A stretch of DNA of 57,314 nucleotides from positions 1-57,314 of the forward strand of contig CALWAR010000001.1 of assembly GCA_944375765.1 (NCBI GenBank), in the 5' to 3' direction. Below are positions 33,686 through 43,632 of this stretch, in pieces. Below the pieces are notes generated by a model. It saw only the letters and a list, made by a program, of their open reading frames with translations, did no database searches and was not told where the DNA came from. This DNA is from an uncultured Mediterraneibacter sp. (lineage in GTDB: Bacteria; Bacillota; Clostridia; Lachnospirales; Lachnospiraceae). Position numbers and translations under genes: made by a program. Within the stretch, counting starts at the first letter, position 1. Every line of letters starts with the position of its first letter.

Positions 33686-34462
33686 TTATCTTTTGAGCCT
33701 CTGTCTCACGATCTCATAACAGAGCACGCCGCCTGCGACCGAGGCATTCAGAGAAGAGATCTCGCCTTTCATCGGAATACCGGCGGTATAGTCGCACTTT
33801 TCTTTCACAAGTCGGCTCACGCCCTCTCCCTCACTCCCGATCACCAGTCCGATGGGGCCGCTCAGATTCAGATCATACATCGTCTCTCCGTCCATATCTG
33901 CGCATACGAACCACAGCCCCCGCTTTTTTAGTTCTTCTATCGTCCTTACGAGATTCGTCACTTTCGCCACCGGGGTGTAGTTCAGCGCTCCGGCGGACGT
34001 CCTGGCCACAGTTGCAGTAAGTCCCGAAGCCCGTCTCTTCGGGATGACCACACCGTGCGCGCCGACGATATTGGCCGTGCGGATGAGCGCGCCCAGATTG
34101 TGCGGATCTTCGATGCCGTCAAGCAGGATGAGAAACGGATCTTCCTTTCGCTCCTCTGCAATCCGGAACATATCTTCGATATCCGAATATTCATACGCGG
34201 CCGCACAGGCGATCACTCCCTGGTGTTTCCCTGTCAAAGAGAGCTGATCCAGACGTTCCCTGGTCACAAAATTCAGGATCGTATCGTGCTTTCTGGCTTC
34301 CCGGACGATCGAACGCACCGGTCCGTCCTGGCATTGGTCCAGGACAAAGAGTTTGTCTATCGGCCTGCCGGATCGGAACGCTTCCAGAACAGCGTTCCGT
34401 CCTTCTATCATCAGCGTATGCCCGTTGTCACCTGCTGTATCTGTACTGTTGAATCTCTGCAT
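33686..34462 (-). CDS. rlmB: 23S rRNA 2'-O-methyltransferase RlmB
   Basis: SpoU-family enzyme that methylates a conserved guanosine in 23S rRNA (G2251 in E. coli). The 258-residue protein has an N-terminal substrate-binding part (IEGRNAVLEAFRSG) and the SpoU knot motifs NLGALIRTAN, GLVIGSEGEGV and IPMKGEISSLNASVA. It starts two bases after the mrnC stop, within the cys-sigH operon. Confidence 0.94.
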   Translation of the reverse strand: MQRFNSTDTAGDNGHTLMIEGRNAVLEAFRSGRPIDKLFVLDQCQDGPVRSIVREARKHDTILNFVTRERLDQLSLTGKHQGVIACAAAYEYSDIEDMFRIAEERKEDPFLILLDGIEDPHNLGALIRTANIVGAHGVVIPKRRASGLTATVARTSAGALNYTPVAKVTNLVRTIEELKKRGLWFVCADMDGETMYDLNLSGPIGLVIGSEGEGVSRLVKEKCDYTAGIPMKGEISSLNASVAGGVLCYEIVRQRLKR

Positions 34463-34464
34463 CT

Positions 34465-34917
34465 TTAATCCTCTTTCTTTTCTTCCATAGCTTTCAGTCC
34501 GATCGATATCAGTTCGGTCAGCCTTTCATACTCTCCGCTCAGATAAAGATACCCTGTCAGAGCCTCAAACCCTGTCGCCCTGCGGTAATCAGTAATGGAC
34601 TGATTCTTCGCAGGAGTCACACTGCGGGCGTTTCTCCCGCGGCGGTACACCGCATGCTCCTCTTCGGTAAGATGATCCTGGATCGTCCGCATCATATAGG
34701 ACTGAGCAGACGCCTGAACATACCTGCTTGTCTCCTCATGGAGTTTGTGGACCTGCCGTTTCCCTTTCCCGGCTGTCATAAGCCGGACGATGAGATCGAA
34801 CACGCCGTCTCCGATATACGCCAGCACAAGCGGGGAACATTCTTTTGGATCTGCGTGCATCATGCCCGGTATATCCTGAATATAGTGTTCCAGTCCGTAT
34901 CCTATGCCTTTTTCCAT
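34465..34917 (-). CDS. mrnC: Mini-ribonuclease 3
   Basis: RNase III-like nuclease without a double-strand-RNA-binding domain, which matures 23S rRNA in Firmicutes. The 150-residue protein has [11 protein letters not shown] (D37 and neighbours), ASAQSYMM, and [10 protein letters not shown] carrying the second acidic site. It overlaps the end of cysS by 16 bases, showing tight coupling. Confidence 0.94.
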   Translation of the reverse strand: MEKGIGYGLEHYIQDIPGMMHADPKECSPLVLAYIGDGVFDLIVRLMTAGKGKRQVHKLHEETSRYVQASAQSYMMRTIQDHLTEEEHAVYRRGRNARSVTPAKNQSITDYRRATGFEALTGYLYLSGEYERLTELISIGLKAMEEKKED

Positions 34918-36308
34918 TTTACCCCTTCCCGCGTATCCTCCAGGATGATCCCCTTTGACAGCAGTTCGTCTCTTATCTGGTCTGCAAGAGCGAAGTTCTT
35001 TTCCTTTCTTGCGGCCTGGCGCTTCTCTATCATCGCCTCGATCTCCTCATCGAGTATCTCTTCCCCTTTGTCAATGATGATGCCGAGCACGTCTGTCAGC
35101 GTAAAAAGACGTTCATTCAGCCCGTCCAGGCACTCTTTCGATCTGCTTCCATCCGCCGTCGTATTGATATATTTCACGAGTTCAAAGACAGCCGCTATGG
35201 CGTCTGCGGTGTTAAAGTCATCGTCCATCGCGGTCTCGAATCCGCGCACATATTTATCCGCACTGTCAAGGATCACCTTTTCCTCCTCCGTCAGTTCGCC
35301 CTCTTTGGCGTTTCCGGCAAGAAAACGCAGATTCTTTGCGGCTGTAAGTATGCGCTCCAGACCGTTCTTCGCAGCGTCCATAAGATCCGCGCTGAAATTA
35401 AGCGGGCTTCTGTAGTGCGCGCTCAGCATAAAGAAACGGAGCACCTGGAGATCGTATTTTTCACTGATCTCACGGACAGTAAAAAAGTTGCCCAGAGATT
35501 TTGACATCTTGCGGTTATCGATATTAAGGAAACCGTTATGCATCCAGTATCTGGCAAATTCTTTCCCGTTAGCGGCTTCGCTCTGCGCGATCTCGTTCTC
35601 ATGGTGCGGGAAGATAAGGTCCTCCCCGCCCGCGTGGATATCGATCTGTTCTCCGAGATACTTCTTCGACATCTCCGAGCATTCGATATGCCATCCCGGA
35701 CGCCCCTCGCTCCACGGAGATTCCCATGCAGGCTCGCCCTCTTTCTTCGGCTTCCAGAGCACGAAGTCGAGCGGCTCCTCTTTCTCATCCTCTCCTGTGA
35801 CGAGCAGAGCCCTGCCGCCTGACTGCAGATCATCCAGGTTCTTATGGGAAAGTTTACCGTAGTCTTTGAATTTTCTCGTACGGTAATATACAGTGCCGTT
35901 TTTCTCATAGGCATATCCTTTATCGATCAGCGTCCGGATCATGTCGACCATGCCGCATATCTCCTCTGTGGCAAGGGGATTCTTCGTGGCAGGCCTGATG
36001 TTCATAGCTTCCATATCTTTCCTGCACTCTGCAATGTAACGCTTCGATACCTCGGCCGCCGTAGTGCCCTCTTCAATTGCTTTTTTTATGATCTTGTCAT
36101 CCACATCCGTGAAATTCGATACAAAGTTCACATCATATCCTCTGTACTCAAAGTACCGTCTGACAGTGTCAAACACGATCATCGGACGCGCATTTCCTAT
36201 ATGGATAAGATTGTATACGGTAGGTCCGCACACATACATTTTCACCTTTCCCTCCTCGAGAGGTATGAATTCTTCCTTTCTCTTTGACAGTGTGTTATAG
36301 ATCTTCAT
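34902..36308 (-). CDS. cysS: Cysteinyl-tRNA synthetase
   Basis: A 468-residue class I enzyme that charges tRNA-Cys. It shows YVCGPTVYN with a zinc cysteine (C27), HIGN (36-39), GWHIECSEM, the HHENEIAQ zinc segment and KMSKSLGNF. It overlaps cysE by 14 bases and mrnC by 16. The operon starts with a T-box that reads a Cys codon, so expression should rise when uncharged tRNA-Cys builds up. Confidence 0.97.
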   Translation of the reverse strand: MKIYNTLSKRKEEFIPLEEGKVKMYVCGPTVYNLIHIGNARPMIVFDTVRRYFEYRGYDVNFVSNFTDVDDKIIKKAIEEGTTAAEVSKRYIAECRKDMEAMNIRPATKNPLATEEICGMVDMIRTLIDKGYAYEKNGTVYYRTRKFKDYGKLSHKNLDDLQSGGRALLVTGEDEKEEPLDFVLWKPKKEGEPAWESPWSEGRPGWHIECSEMSKKYLGEQIDIHAGGEDLIFPHHENEIAQSEAANGKEFARYWMHNGFLNIDNRKMSKSLGNFFTVREISEKYDLQVLRFFMLSAHYRSPLNFSADLMDAAKNGLERILTAAKNLRFLAGNAKEGELTEEEKVILDSADKYVRGFETAMDDDFNTADAIAAVFELVKYINTTADGSRSKECLDGLNERLFTLTDVLGIIIDKGEEILDEEIEAMIEKRQAARKEKNFALADQIRDELLSKGIILEDTREGVKWKKA

Positions 36309-36981
36309 CGTCTACTCCTTTCTTTTCCATGCATCTGAGCTCTTTTATGAGATTTTTGAGTTTGCTGTGCAGCCGGATGTTCTCCTCCTGCAGTTTTCTG
36401 ATATCGTTGAGTACCGGATCGGGGAGATGCACCTGATCCATATCAAAGCGCGGCACTTTCTTATTGTCCATGCGGACGATACGTCCCGGCACGCCCACGA
36501 CCGTACAGTTGGGCGGAACTTCCTCGAGCACCACGGAGCCCGCTCCGATCTTGGAATTCTCTCCTATCGTGAAAGATCCCAGTATCTTGGCTCCTGCGCT
36601 CACCATCACATTGTCCTCCAGCGTGGGGTGACGTTTGCCCTGCTCTTTCCCCGTGCCGCCGAGCGTCACTCCCTGATACAGCGTGACATTATCCCCTATG
36701 ACAGTCGTCTCTCCGATGATCACACCGCTCCCGTGGTCAATGAACAGACCTTTTCCGATCGTTGCGCCAGGATGGATCTCGATCCCGGTCTTGCGCGCTC
36801 CCCTCTGGGATATCCATCTCGCCCAGAAGTAATGCCCTCTCAGATACAGCTTATGAGCCAGCCGGTATCTTAAGATCGCGCGGAAGCTGGGATAGAGGAA
36901 CACTTCCATATTTGATTTGATTGCGGGATCCCGTTCGCGGATCACCTGTATCTCTTCTCTGATATATGATATAATGCCCAT
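36295..36981 (-). CDS. cysE: Serine O-acetyltransferase
   Basis: Makes O-acetylserine for cysteine synthesis. The 228-residue protein has an N-terminal helical part (1-65) and a left-handed hexapeptide beta-helix: [33 protein letters not shown] and [25 protein letters not shown]-terminal helix follows. It is the first gene after the T-box and overlaps cysS. Gene order and the Cys-type specifier support control by cysteine supply. Confidence 0.96.
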   Translation of the reverse strand: MGIISYIREEIQVIRERDPAIKSNMEVFLYPSFRAILRYRLAHKLYLRGHYFWARWISQRGARKTGIEIHPGATIGKGLFIDHGSGVIIGETTVIGDNVTLYQGVTLGGTGKEQGKRHPTLEDNVMVSAGAKILGSFTIGENSKIGAGSVVLEEVPPNCTVVGVPGRIVRMDNKKVPRFDMDQVHLPDPVLNDIRKLQEENIRLHSKLKNLIKELRCMEKKGVDDEDL

Positions 36982-37029
36982 TTTTCTCTCCTTACTGAAA
37001 GCCTGTCAGGAGTTTCCCCCGAAAAAGTT

Positions 37030-37086
37030 TTCGCCAAACAGACATGCAGGCATCTACGCCCGGCTCGTTGTTCGCAGGAATAAAAT
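37030..37086 (+). repeat. Dispersed hairpin repeat, copy 2
   Basis: Matches the minus strand of 18550-18610 at about 44 of 54 positions. It contains TCGCCAAA, GACATGCAGGCAT, TCGTTG and AATAAA. It lies between the T-box terminator and cysE, on the strand opposite to their transcription. Confidence 0.6.
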
Positions 37087-37335
37087 AACTCCGCCTCAGT
37101 TAAGAGACGAAGTCATATCCGCGGTTCCACTCTATTAAAAGGATCGTTCCTTTCACTCAGGCTGCATGTAACGTATGCGGTACGTATCCCGCTACTGCTG
37201 TCTTCACGGGATCGGCTCCCGGACGCACTTCACATCTCCTCCGCACAAGGATGCTTGCAGCCGACGGCATCCTCTCTCTGTGAACTTCTGAACATGCTAC
37301 TCTTTCCGTTCTCAGCCTTTACTTTTCTGACATAT
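37087..37335 (-). promoter_or_regulatory. Cysteine T-box leader of the cysE-cysS operon
   Basis: A tRNA-sensing leader of about 250 bases. The T-box sequence AGAGTGGAACCGCGG is at 37119-37133 on the minus strand. The terminator stem pairs 37104-37114 with 37087-37097 and is followed by TTATTTTATT. In stem I, GAAGTGCGTCCGGGAGC places the specifier TGC (Cys) at 37225-37227; AGAGAGGATG and TGCAAGCATCC form other stem I parts. When tRNA-Cys is uncharged it should pair with the T-box bulge and allow read-through into cysE. Confidence 0.92.
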
Positions 37336-37340
37336 ACCCT

Positions 37341-37369
37341 ATATTATGAAAATTTTCCTTTTTTGTCAA
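37341..37369 (-). promoter_or_regulatory. Promoter of the T-box cys operon
   Basis: TTGACA (37364-37369) and TAATAT (37341-37346) on the minus strand, 17-base spacer. The start fits the beginning of the T-box leader. Confidence 0.8.
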
Positions 37370-37414
37370 CTGTAACCATCCTGTTTCTTAATACCGGGGT
37401 TCCTGATGCGGCCT

Positions 37415-38605
37415 CTATACGACCTCATTCAGGAACACTCTCGTGATCTTTGTGATCTTTGCAAGTTCCTTTGCCAGATGCTCCGTCATCACAACGTTCT
37501 CCCGGTCTTTGATATCTTCCGCTTCCGCCCGCCCGAACAACAGTTCCGTCAGCTCGGCAATGGGCACTACTCCTTCCGAATCCTCTGTCTCCCTCACATG
37601 GAGCCCTGTCTCGCCCTGCCCGCTCGACACCCTCCACACTCTGCTGTTCTGCCGGATCAGAGGATCGATCACTGCAAAAGAGCAGTCGACCTCCCTGGCT
37701 TCATCCACCGACATCGCTTTAAGGAATTCCGGCAGGCATATGATCCTCGCCATTATGACCGGCTTTTTCTCCCTGCTGATACAGTCTATGTTCTCAGGGC
37801 AGGCGTAGATCTTCACACCGCTCCCGGCTCCGCCGCCGGGATCGCCGCCTGTTCCGGCTTTACATCTGCCGTCTCTGCGCACTTCATCCGCAAGTTCGCT
37901 GACAGAGCGGAAGAATTCTTTTTCATAGCCCGGTCGGCAGAGCGGCTCCCGGATCTCCAGCACATCTTCGGCCGCGTAGGCATAGACGCCGCAAAGGCTG
38001 CCGTTTTTCTTTATGAGACGCACGCCGCCCCGTTCGCTCTGCTGTTCCATGATCATCGTCTGATAATACTCGCTGTCACGCACTGTGCATACCTGCCATC
38101 TGCCGGCAAAGTACCGGTCGAAGAAATCGGCGATCTCTCCCGACTGCCACAGCGCAGCGTCTGTATGGTCGCACTCTCCCTCTGTCTGTTCGGAGAGTCC
38201 GGGCACGCCGACGTCCTGATCATAGATAAAGCGGAAATCGTACGGCGTATAGATGGCTTCCGCTGCAGGCATCAGAAAAGTAAAAGGCATCTTCTTCTCA
38301 TACATGTCATTCAGAGCCGTCCTTAAGAGCGCTCCCATGTACCCCCGGCCGCGATACGGTTCCCTCGTAGATACGGCGATGATGTATGCAGACGGAGATT
38401 CTGTCCCTTCGATAGTCAGCCTGTAAGGATTCAGATGGAGCATAGAACAGATCCGGCCGTCCTCCTCGACAACATAGATATCATTTTCTTTTGCCTTTAT
38501 ATAGTAATAATAATCAAGAAAGGCGCCTGTATCTTCCGTAAAAACTTCCTCCCAGAGTTCTCTGGTTTTTCCGTGCTCACTCCGGTCCAGTTTACGCAGG
38601 AGCAT
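37415..38605 (-). CDS. GNAT N-acetyltransferase, Eis-like
   Basis: A 396-residue protein. The N-terminal GNAT domain has the acetyl-CoA loop REPYRGRGYMGALL (about 80-95) and AAEAIYTPYDF. The C-terminal part (about 270-390) is a sterol-carrier-like fold with RIICLPEFLKAM, as in Eis proteins. Eis relatives acetylate amines including aminoglycosides, but the substrate here is unknown. The stop codon sits in a hairpin (about 37397-37432, TTCCTGA/TCAGGAA) without a T run. Confidence 0.85.
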   Translation of the reverse strand: MLLRKLDRSEHGKTRELWEEVFTEDTGAFLDYYYYIKAKENDIYVVEEDGRICSMLHLNPYRLTIEGTESPSAYIIAVSTREPYRGRGYMGALLRTALNDMYEKKMPFTFLMPAAEAIYTPYDFRFIYDQDVGVPGLSEQTEGECDHTDAALWQSGEIADFFDRYFAGRWQVCTVRDSEYYQTMIMEQQSERGGVRLIKKNGSLCGVYAYAAEDVLEIREPLCRPGYEKEFFRSVSELADEVRRDGRCKAGTGGDPGGGAGSGVKIYACPENIDCISREKKPVIMARIICLPEFLKAMSVDEAREVDCSFAVIDPLIRQNSRVWRVSSGQGETGLHVRETEDSEGVVPIAELTELLFGRAEAEDIKDRENVVMTEHLAKELAKITKITRVFLNEVV

Positions 38606-38623
38606 ATCCCCACTCCTTTCCGG

Positions 38624-39166
38624 TCACATCTGCCGATGCGGGCAGCATCCGCCGCATCCTGATCTTTCGGTCACATCGATACTCCTGTAATTCGTATATC
38701 TCTCAACAATGCAGACTGCATGAGAGGATATCCCCTCTCCTTCGCCTGTAAATCCCAGCCCCTCTTCTGTAGTCGCTTTCACATTGACCTGATCTGTCTC
38801 TATTCCCAGACCGGAAGCGATGTTCTCTCTCATCTGATCGATATATGGCCGCATCTTCGGGCGCTGAGCTATTATCACGGAGTCGATATTCTCGATCACA
38901 TACCCGTTTTCCTCCAGAAGATCTCCCACATGTTCCAGAAGGCGCAGGCTCGATATCCCTCTGTACTTCGGATCCGTATCCGGAAAATGCTTCCCGATAT
39001 CCCCGAGAGCCGCAGCCCCGAGCAGTGCGTCCATTATCGCGTGAAGGAGCACATCCGCGTCAGAATGCCCCAGCAGTCCCTTTTCCCACGGGATCTCTAC
39101 CCCTCCCATGATAAGCTTTCTTCCGGGCACAAGCCGGTGAACGTCATATCCCATACCAATGCGCAT
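38624..39166 (-). CDS. ispF: 2-C-methyl-D-erythritol 2,4-cyclodiphosphate synthase
   Basis: MEP isoprenoid pathway enzyme. Zinc ligands D8 and H10 (GYDVH) and the [26 protein letters not shown] segment are present, as are [11 protein letters not shown] and [20 protein letters not shown]. At 180 residues it is about 20 longer than usual. The extra tail reads [20 protein letters not shown] plus three residues, with three cysteines. No other MEP genes are in view. It is 18 bases upstream of the GNAT gene, so the two are probably cotranscribed. Confidence 0.95.
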   Translation of the reverse strand: MRIGMGYDVHRLVPGRKLIMGGVEIPWEKGLLGHSDADVLLHAIMDALLGAAALGDIGKHFPDTDPKYRGISSLRLLEHVGDLLEENGYVIENIDSVIIAQRPKMRPYIDQMRENIASGLGIETDQVNVKATTEEGLGFTGEGEGISSHAVCIVERYTNYRSIDVTERSGCGGCCPHRQM

Positions 39167-39194
39167 ATCTGTCTCTCCTCCTGATCATCCTCTG

Positions 39195-39464
39195 CTATTC
39201 TTCTTCATGATCATTTCCGTTCTCTTCTTCCATAATATCTCTCCCGTCCTCTGCCTGTTGTTCCTCTTTTCTTATATCGAGTACTTTCTTAAGGCTGAAG
39301 ACTGCATATCCGGCGCCGACTATAAGGAAGATCACAGCCACAATGATCATGAACGCCATATTGCCCGGACGTTCGTTTATCATCTGTATGAGTATGCCGG
39401 CCCCCAGATAGGCGAGATAACCGCCAAGTACGATCCGAAATGCATAGAAAGCTTTTTTGTTCAT
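39195..39464 (-). CDS. Small two-helix membrane protein
   Basis: An 89-residue protein with two membrane helices (about 5-25 and 35-58) and a very acidic tail (EEQQAEDGRDIMEEENGND). Unknown family. The ATG at 39464 is eight bases after GGAGG; an upstream in-frame ATG at 39491 has no such site. It lies 28 bases upstream of ispF on the same strand. Confidence 0.75.
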   Translation of the reverse strand: MNKKAFYAFRIVLGGYLAYLGAGILIQMINERPGNMAFMIIVAVIFLIVGAGYAVFSLKKVLDIRKEEQQAEDGRDIMEEENGNDHEEE

Positions 39465-39516
39465 TATCCGATCCTCCGTGTCTTGTCTCACTAAAATTTC
39501 TGTGCTCTATTCCAAC

Positions 39517-39544
39517 AAAGGGATCCACAAATGCGGATCCCTTT
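39517..39544 (-). terminator. Terminator after the tRNA pair
   Basis: AAAGGGATCC (39517-39526) pairs with GGATCCCTTT (39535-39544). The T run on the minus strand is short. Confidence 0.65.
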
Positions 39545-39548
39545 TCAG

Positions 39549-39622
39549 TAGCGGAAACTGGATTTGAACCAGCGACACCACGGGTATGAACCGTGTGCTC
39601 TAGCCAACTGAGCTATTCCGCC
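39549..39622 (-). tRNA. tRNA-Met (anticodon CAT)
   Basis: A 74-base cloverleaf. The acceptor GGCGGAA pairs with TTCCGCT (one G-T), the anticodon arm is CACGG-TTCATAC-CCGTG, and the T loop is TTCAAAT. The sequence resembles elongator tRNA-Met of Firmicutes; a lysidine-type tRNA-Ile is less likely. Second gene of a two-tRNA unit. Confidence 0.92.
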
Positions 39623-39637
39623 ATATTCAGATATATA

Positions 39638-39710
39638 TGGGACCTATAGGGCTCGAACCTATGACCCTCTGCTTGTAAGGCAGATGCTCTCCCAGCTGAG
39701 CTAAGATCCC
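39638..39710 (-). tRNA. tRNA-Val (anticodon TAC)
   Basis: A 73-base cloverleaf. The acceptor GGGATCT pairs with AGGTCCC, the anticodon arm is TCTGC-CTTACAA-GCAGA with anticodon TAC, and the T loop is TTCGAGC. First gene of a two-tRNA unit with tRNA-Met. Confidence 0.95.
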
Positions 39711-39717
39711 ATATTTT

Positions 39718-39783
39718 AGCGGGTTTCAGAGTCTTTCTGTAACCCGCTTTGCTATTATACTATCACCATCTGTCAAATGTCAA
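39718..39783 (-). promoter_or_regulatory. tRNA promoter and leader hairpin
   Basis: TTGACA (39778-39783) and TATAAT (39754-39759), 18-base spacer, on the minus strand. A hairpin, AGCGGGTT/AACCCGCT (39718-39748), separates the promoter from tRNA-Val and may be a processing site or a terminator for purL. Confidence 0.75.
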
Positions 39784-39797
39784 CAGTTTTTTGGAAA

Positions 39798-42700
39798 CTA
39801 TCTGAAATAATTTACACCGGACTCGAATATCCTCATATCCTGCTCTCCGTAAATATTTACAGCTACTGATCTGTCACGGCGCTCCGAGTGGGCCATCTTG
39901 CCGAGTACACGCCCGTCAGGACTGATGATGCCCTCCACTGCGCAGTATGAACCGTTTACGTTCCACTCCTCGTCCATGCTGATATGCCCTTCCGGATCAC
40001 AGTACTGTGTCGCGATCTGCCCGTTGTCAAACAGACGCTGCATCCACTCCCGGTCTGCGACAAAACGCCCCTCGCCGTGTGACGCCGGATTTGTGTACAC
40101 GCCGCCGAGTTCTGTGCCGGCCAGCCACGGGGATTTGTTCGTCACTACTTTCATGTAGACCATCCTGGAGATGTGCCTGCCGACAGTATTATATGTCAGC
40201 GTAGGCGAATCTTCCGTCTGTCCGACGATCTTCCCATGAGGAACGAGGCCGAGTTTTATAAGCGCCTGGAATCCGTTGCAGATCCCGAGAGCAAGACCGT
40301 CACGCTCATTCAGCAGTTTTTCCACAGCCTCTTTTATCCTGTCGTTCTGGAAAGCCGTGGCAAAGAATTTTGCCGATCCGTCCGGCTCGTCCCCCGCGCT
40401 GAACCCGCCCGGGAACATGATCATCTGCGCCTGTGAGATCGCTTTCTCAAACTCTTCTACAGAGGCCCTGATATCCTGCGCGTCCAGATTTCGGAAAACT
40501 TTCGTCAGGACTTTTGCTCCCGCGCGCCCGAATGCCCGCGCACTGTCGTATTCACAGTTCGTTCCCGGGAAGACCGGTATGAACACTGTGGGCTGTCCGA
40601 TCTTATGGCTGCAGATGTGGATGCTGTCTGCATCATACAGCTTATCTCCGATCGGCTCATCCCGGTTCTCTCCTGACTTAGTGGCGAACACTTTCTCCAG
40701 CGTACCCGTCCATGCATCCACGGCCTCCTGCATGCCGATCCTGACATTACCATACTCAAACGCATCTGTCTTTGTCACCTCTCCGATTACTGTATACGTG
40801 ATCTGAAGGCTGCCTGCCTGACCGTCTTCAACCTCCGCTATGATATCGCCGAATGCAGGCGCAAAGAGATCCCGCGGATCCATATTGTGCTCCAGCTTCA
40901 CACCCATACGGTTGCCAAATGCCATCCGGCTCACGGCGGCGATGACTCCGTGGCGGTCAAGAGCATATGCCGATACCACTCTGCCGTCTCTTATATCCCC
41001 GATAAGCTTCTCGTACTGGTCCATGACCTGTCCGTATACCGGAAGGTCGTCCCCGTCCCTTTCGATCCTGAGCCATACCAGCTTATTCCCCGGCTTTTTG
41101 AGTTCAGGAGTGATGATATCTCCCGACAGGGCCATGTCCACCGCAAAGGACACAAGCGTAGGCGGAACATCGATATCCTGGAACGTGCCGGACATACTGT
41201 CCTTTCCTCCGATCGACGGAAGACCGAAACCGATCTGCGCCGCATAGGCTCCGAGGAGAGCGGCAAAAGGCTGGCTCCAGCGCTTCGGATCTTCTGTCAT
41301 GCGGCGGAAATACTCCTGGAAAGTAAAGCGGATCTTCCGGGGATCTCCGCCGGCTGCAACGATCTTTGCGATCGATTCCACTACCGCATATACCGCGCCG
41401 TGATACGGACTCCAGCTTGACAGATAAGGATCGAATCCGTAACTCATCATAGAGACACTGTCCGTGCTTCCCGTCTGCACCGGGACTTTAGCCACCATAG
41501 CCTGCGTCTCCGTCATCTGATATTTTCCCCCATGAGGCATAAACACAGAGCCCGCTCCGATGGAGCCGTCGAACATCTCCACAAGCCCTTTCTGAGAGCA
41601 CACGTTAAGATCGCTCAGTGTATCGAGCCACGCCTGTCTTACGTCCGGAATCTCTCTTCTGTTAAACAGGCTCTCTTCACGTTTCGGCATCTCGACTTCG
41701 ACACCTGTCTCCTGATGCGCCCCGTTCGTATTGAGAAAAACACGGGAGATATTTACGATCTCCCTGCCTCTCCAGATAAGCACCAGCCGCGGATCTTCTG
41801 TCACTGTCGCAACTGTGGTCGCTTCGAGGTTCTCTTCTTTTGCATACTCCATAAACTTTGCGACGTCTTTGGGATCTACCACTACCGCCATGCGCTCCTG
41901 AGATTCTGAGATCGCAATCTCAGTCCCGTCAAGTCCCGCATACTTTTTCGGGACTTTGTCAAGCTCTATCCGCAGACCGTCCGCAAGTTCGCCGATAGCT
42001 ACAGACACGCCTCCCGCGCCGAAATCGTTGCATTTCTTGATAAGGCGGCTCACTTCCTCGCGGCGGAACAGTCTCTGGATCTTTCTCTCTGTTGGCGGAT
42101 TCCCTTTCTGGACTTCTGCTCCGCACGTCTCGATCGACTCCTCGGTATGCACTTTTGAAGATCCGGTCGCGCCGCCGCATCCGTCGCGTCCCGTCCTCCC
42201 GCCGAGCAGGATGATGATATCTCCCGGTTCTGAATCCTCACGGATGACCGCGCGCCTCGGAGCAGCGCCAAGGACAGCGCCGATCTCCATCCGCTTCGCC
42301 ACATAGTCGGGATGATAGATCTCTTTTACAAGCCCGGTCGCAAGTCCGATCTGATTTCCGTAAGAACTGTATCCGTGAGCAGCCTCGCGCACCAGCTTCT
42401 TCTGCGGCAGTTTGCCTTTCATCGTGTCTTTCACGGACACCGTAGGATCCGCCGCGCCTGTCACGCGCATTGCCTGATATACATACGTCCTGCCCGAGAG
42501 CGGATCCCGGATCGCTCCGCCAAGACATGTAGCGGCGCCGCCGAACGGTTCGATCTCCGTCGGATGGTTGTGCGTCTCGTTTTTAAAATTGATCAGCCAC
42601 TCTTCCTCAGCGCCGTCCACCCGGATCGGGACAACGATACTGCAGGCGTTGATCTCATCGGACTCCTCCTGGTCTTCCAGTTTCCCTTCTCTTTTCAATC

Positions 42701-43553
42701 TTCTCATAGCCATGAGCGCCAGATCCATAAGACAGATGAACTTGTCCTCTCTTCCGGCGAATATCTGGCTGTGATCTTTTAAATATTCCCGGTAAGTCGC
42801 TTCGATCGGCTCCCGGTAATCTCCCTCATCAAATTTTACTTCCTTAAGTTCTGTGGAAAAGGTCGTATGACGGCAGTGATCGGACCAGTAGGTGTCAAGG
42901 ACACGGATCTCCGTCACGGTCGGATTTCTGCGTTCTTCACCCGCATAGTAATCCTGTATGTGCAGGAAGTCTTTAAAAGTCATGGCAAGCCCAAGAGAAT
43001 CATACAGTTCCTTAAGCTCACTTCGCGGCATGTCTTTAAAACCGTCAAATATCGCGATATCTTCCGGTTCCTCAAATGTCGTCACAAGGGTATCCGGCTT
43101 CTCCTCCGACGCTTCCCTTGAATCCACCGGATTGATGCAGTGGTTCTTTACAGCTTCAAACTCTGCGTCTGAGATGTCTCCCTCGATCACATAAGCAGTC
43201 GCCGTGCGGATCACCGGCTCCTCATCTTCCCTGATAAGGCGGATGCATTGTTCGGCAGAGTCCGCTCTCTGGTCGAACTGCCCCGGAAGATATTCTACTG
43301 AGAAGCTGCGTTCATCCGCACCGCACGGAAAGGTCTCCCGGTAAAGAATATCTACGGGCGGCTCTGAGAAGACTCCGCTGCACGCTTTCTCAAATGTATC
43401 GTCAGAGATGTTCTCAACGTCATAGCGGATCAGGACGCGCACTCCCGTAACATTCATGATACCGAGATAACGTCTGATCTCGTGGCGCAGTTCTTTCGCC
43501 GCAACTGCATAATCGGTTTTTTTCTCAACAAATACGCGTTTTACACTGCTCAT
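39798..43553 (-). CDS. purL: Phosphoribosylformylglycinamidine synthase, single-chain
   Basis: Converts FGAR to FGAM using ATP and glutamine in purine synthesis. The 1251-residue protein combines the PurS-like N-terminus, two PurM-like synthetase halves (SDHCRHTTF, FKNETHNHPTEIEPFGGAATCLGG, GGKDSMSGTF), and a C-terminal glutaminase (FPGTNCEYDSARAF, GGFSAGDEPDGSAKF, the nucleophile Cys in LGICNGFQ, SHGEGRF). I chose the ATG at 43553 behind AAAGGAG; the longer frame from 43622 has no ribosome site. No other pur genes except distant purA are in the window. Confidence 0.96.
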   Translation of the reverse strand: MSSVKRVFVEKKTDYAVAAKELRHEIRRYLGIMNVTGVRVLIRYDVENISDDTFEKACSGVFSEPPVDILYRETFPCGADERSFSVEYLPGQFDQRADSAEQCIRLIREDEEPVIRTATAYVIEGDISDAEFEAVKNHCINPVDSREASEEKPDTLVTTFEEPEDIAIFDGFKDMPRSELKELYDSLGLAMTFKDFLHIQDYYAGEERRNPTVTEIRVLDTYWSDHCRHTTFSTELKEVKFDEGDYREPIEATYREYLKDHSQIFAGREDKFICLMDLALMAMRRLKREGKLEDQEESDEINACSIVVPIRVDGAEEEWLINFKNETHNHPTEIEPFGGAATCLGGAIRDPLSGRTYVYQAMRVTGAADPTVSVKDTMKGKLPQKKLVREAAHGYSSYGNQIGLATGLVKEIYHPDYVAKRMEIGAVLGAAPRRAVIREDSEPGDIIILLGGRTGRDGCGGATGSSKVHTEESIETCGAEVQKGNPPTERKIQRLFRREEVSRLIKKCNDFGAGGVSVAIGELADGLRIELDKVPKKYAGLDGTEIAISESQERMAVVVDPKDVAKFMEYAKEENLEATTVATVTEDPRLVLIWRGREIVNISRVFLNTNGAHQETGVEVEMPKREESLFNRREIPDVRQAWLDTLSDLNVCSQKGLVEMFDGSIGAGSVFMPHGGKYQMTETQAMVAKVPVQTGSTDSVSMMSYGFDPYLSSWSPYHGAVYAVVESIAKIVAAGGDPRKIRFTFQEYFRRMTEDPKRWSQPFAALLGAYAAQIGFGLPSIGGKDSMSGTFQDIDVPPTLVSFAVDMALSGDIITPELKKPGNKLVWLRIERDGDDLPVYGQVMDQYEKLIGDIRDGRVVSAYALDRHGVIAAVSRMAFGNRMGVKLEHNMDPRDLFAPAFGDIIAEVEDGQAGSLQITYTVIGEVTKTDAFEYGNVRIGMQEAVDAWTGTLEKVFATKSGENRDEPIGDKLYDADSIHICSHKIGQPTVFIPVFPGTNCEYDSARAFGRAGAKVLTKVFRNLDAQDIRASVEEFEKAISQAQMIMFPGGFSAGDEPDGSAKFFATAFQNDRIKEAVEKLLNERDGLALGICNGFQALIKLGLVPHGKIVGQTEDSPTLTYNTVGRHISRMVYMKVVTNKSPWLAGTELGGVYTNPASHGEGRFVADREWMQRLFDNGQIATQYCDPEGHISMDEEWNVNGSYCAVEGIISPDGRVLGKMAHSERRDRSVAVNIYGEQDMRIFESGVNYFR

Positions 43554-43632
43554 ACAAAATCTCCTTTGCTTGATTATTCGTGTCTTTTGCACCTCTTCTG
43601 CTGTCTGCCCATATCGTACCACACTTCACTTC

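Noticed and set aside
37406-38326. 306-codon plus-strand frame opposite the GNAT gene
   Set aside because: Antisense shadow: the minus-strand frame encodes a clear GNAT protein, and the plus frame has no recognisable domain.
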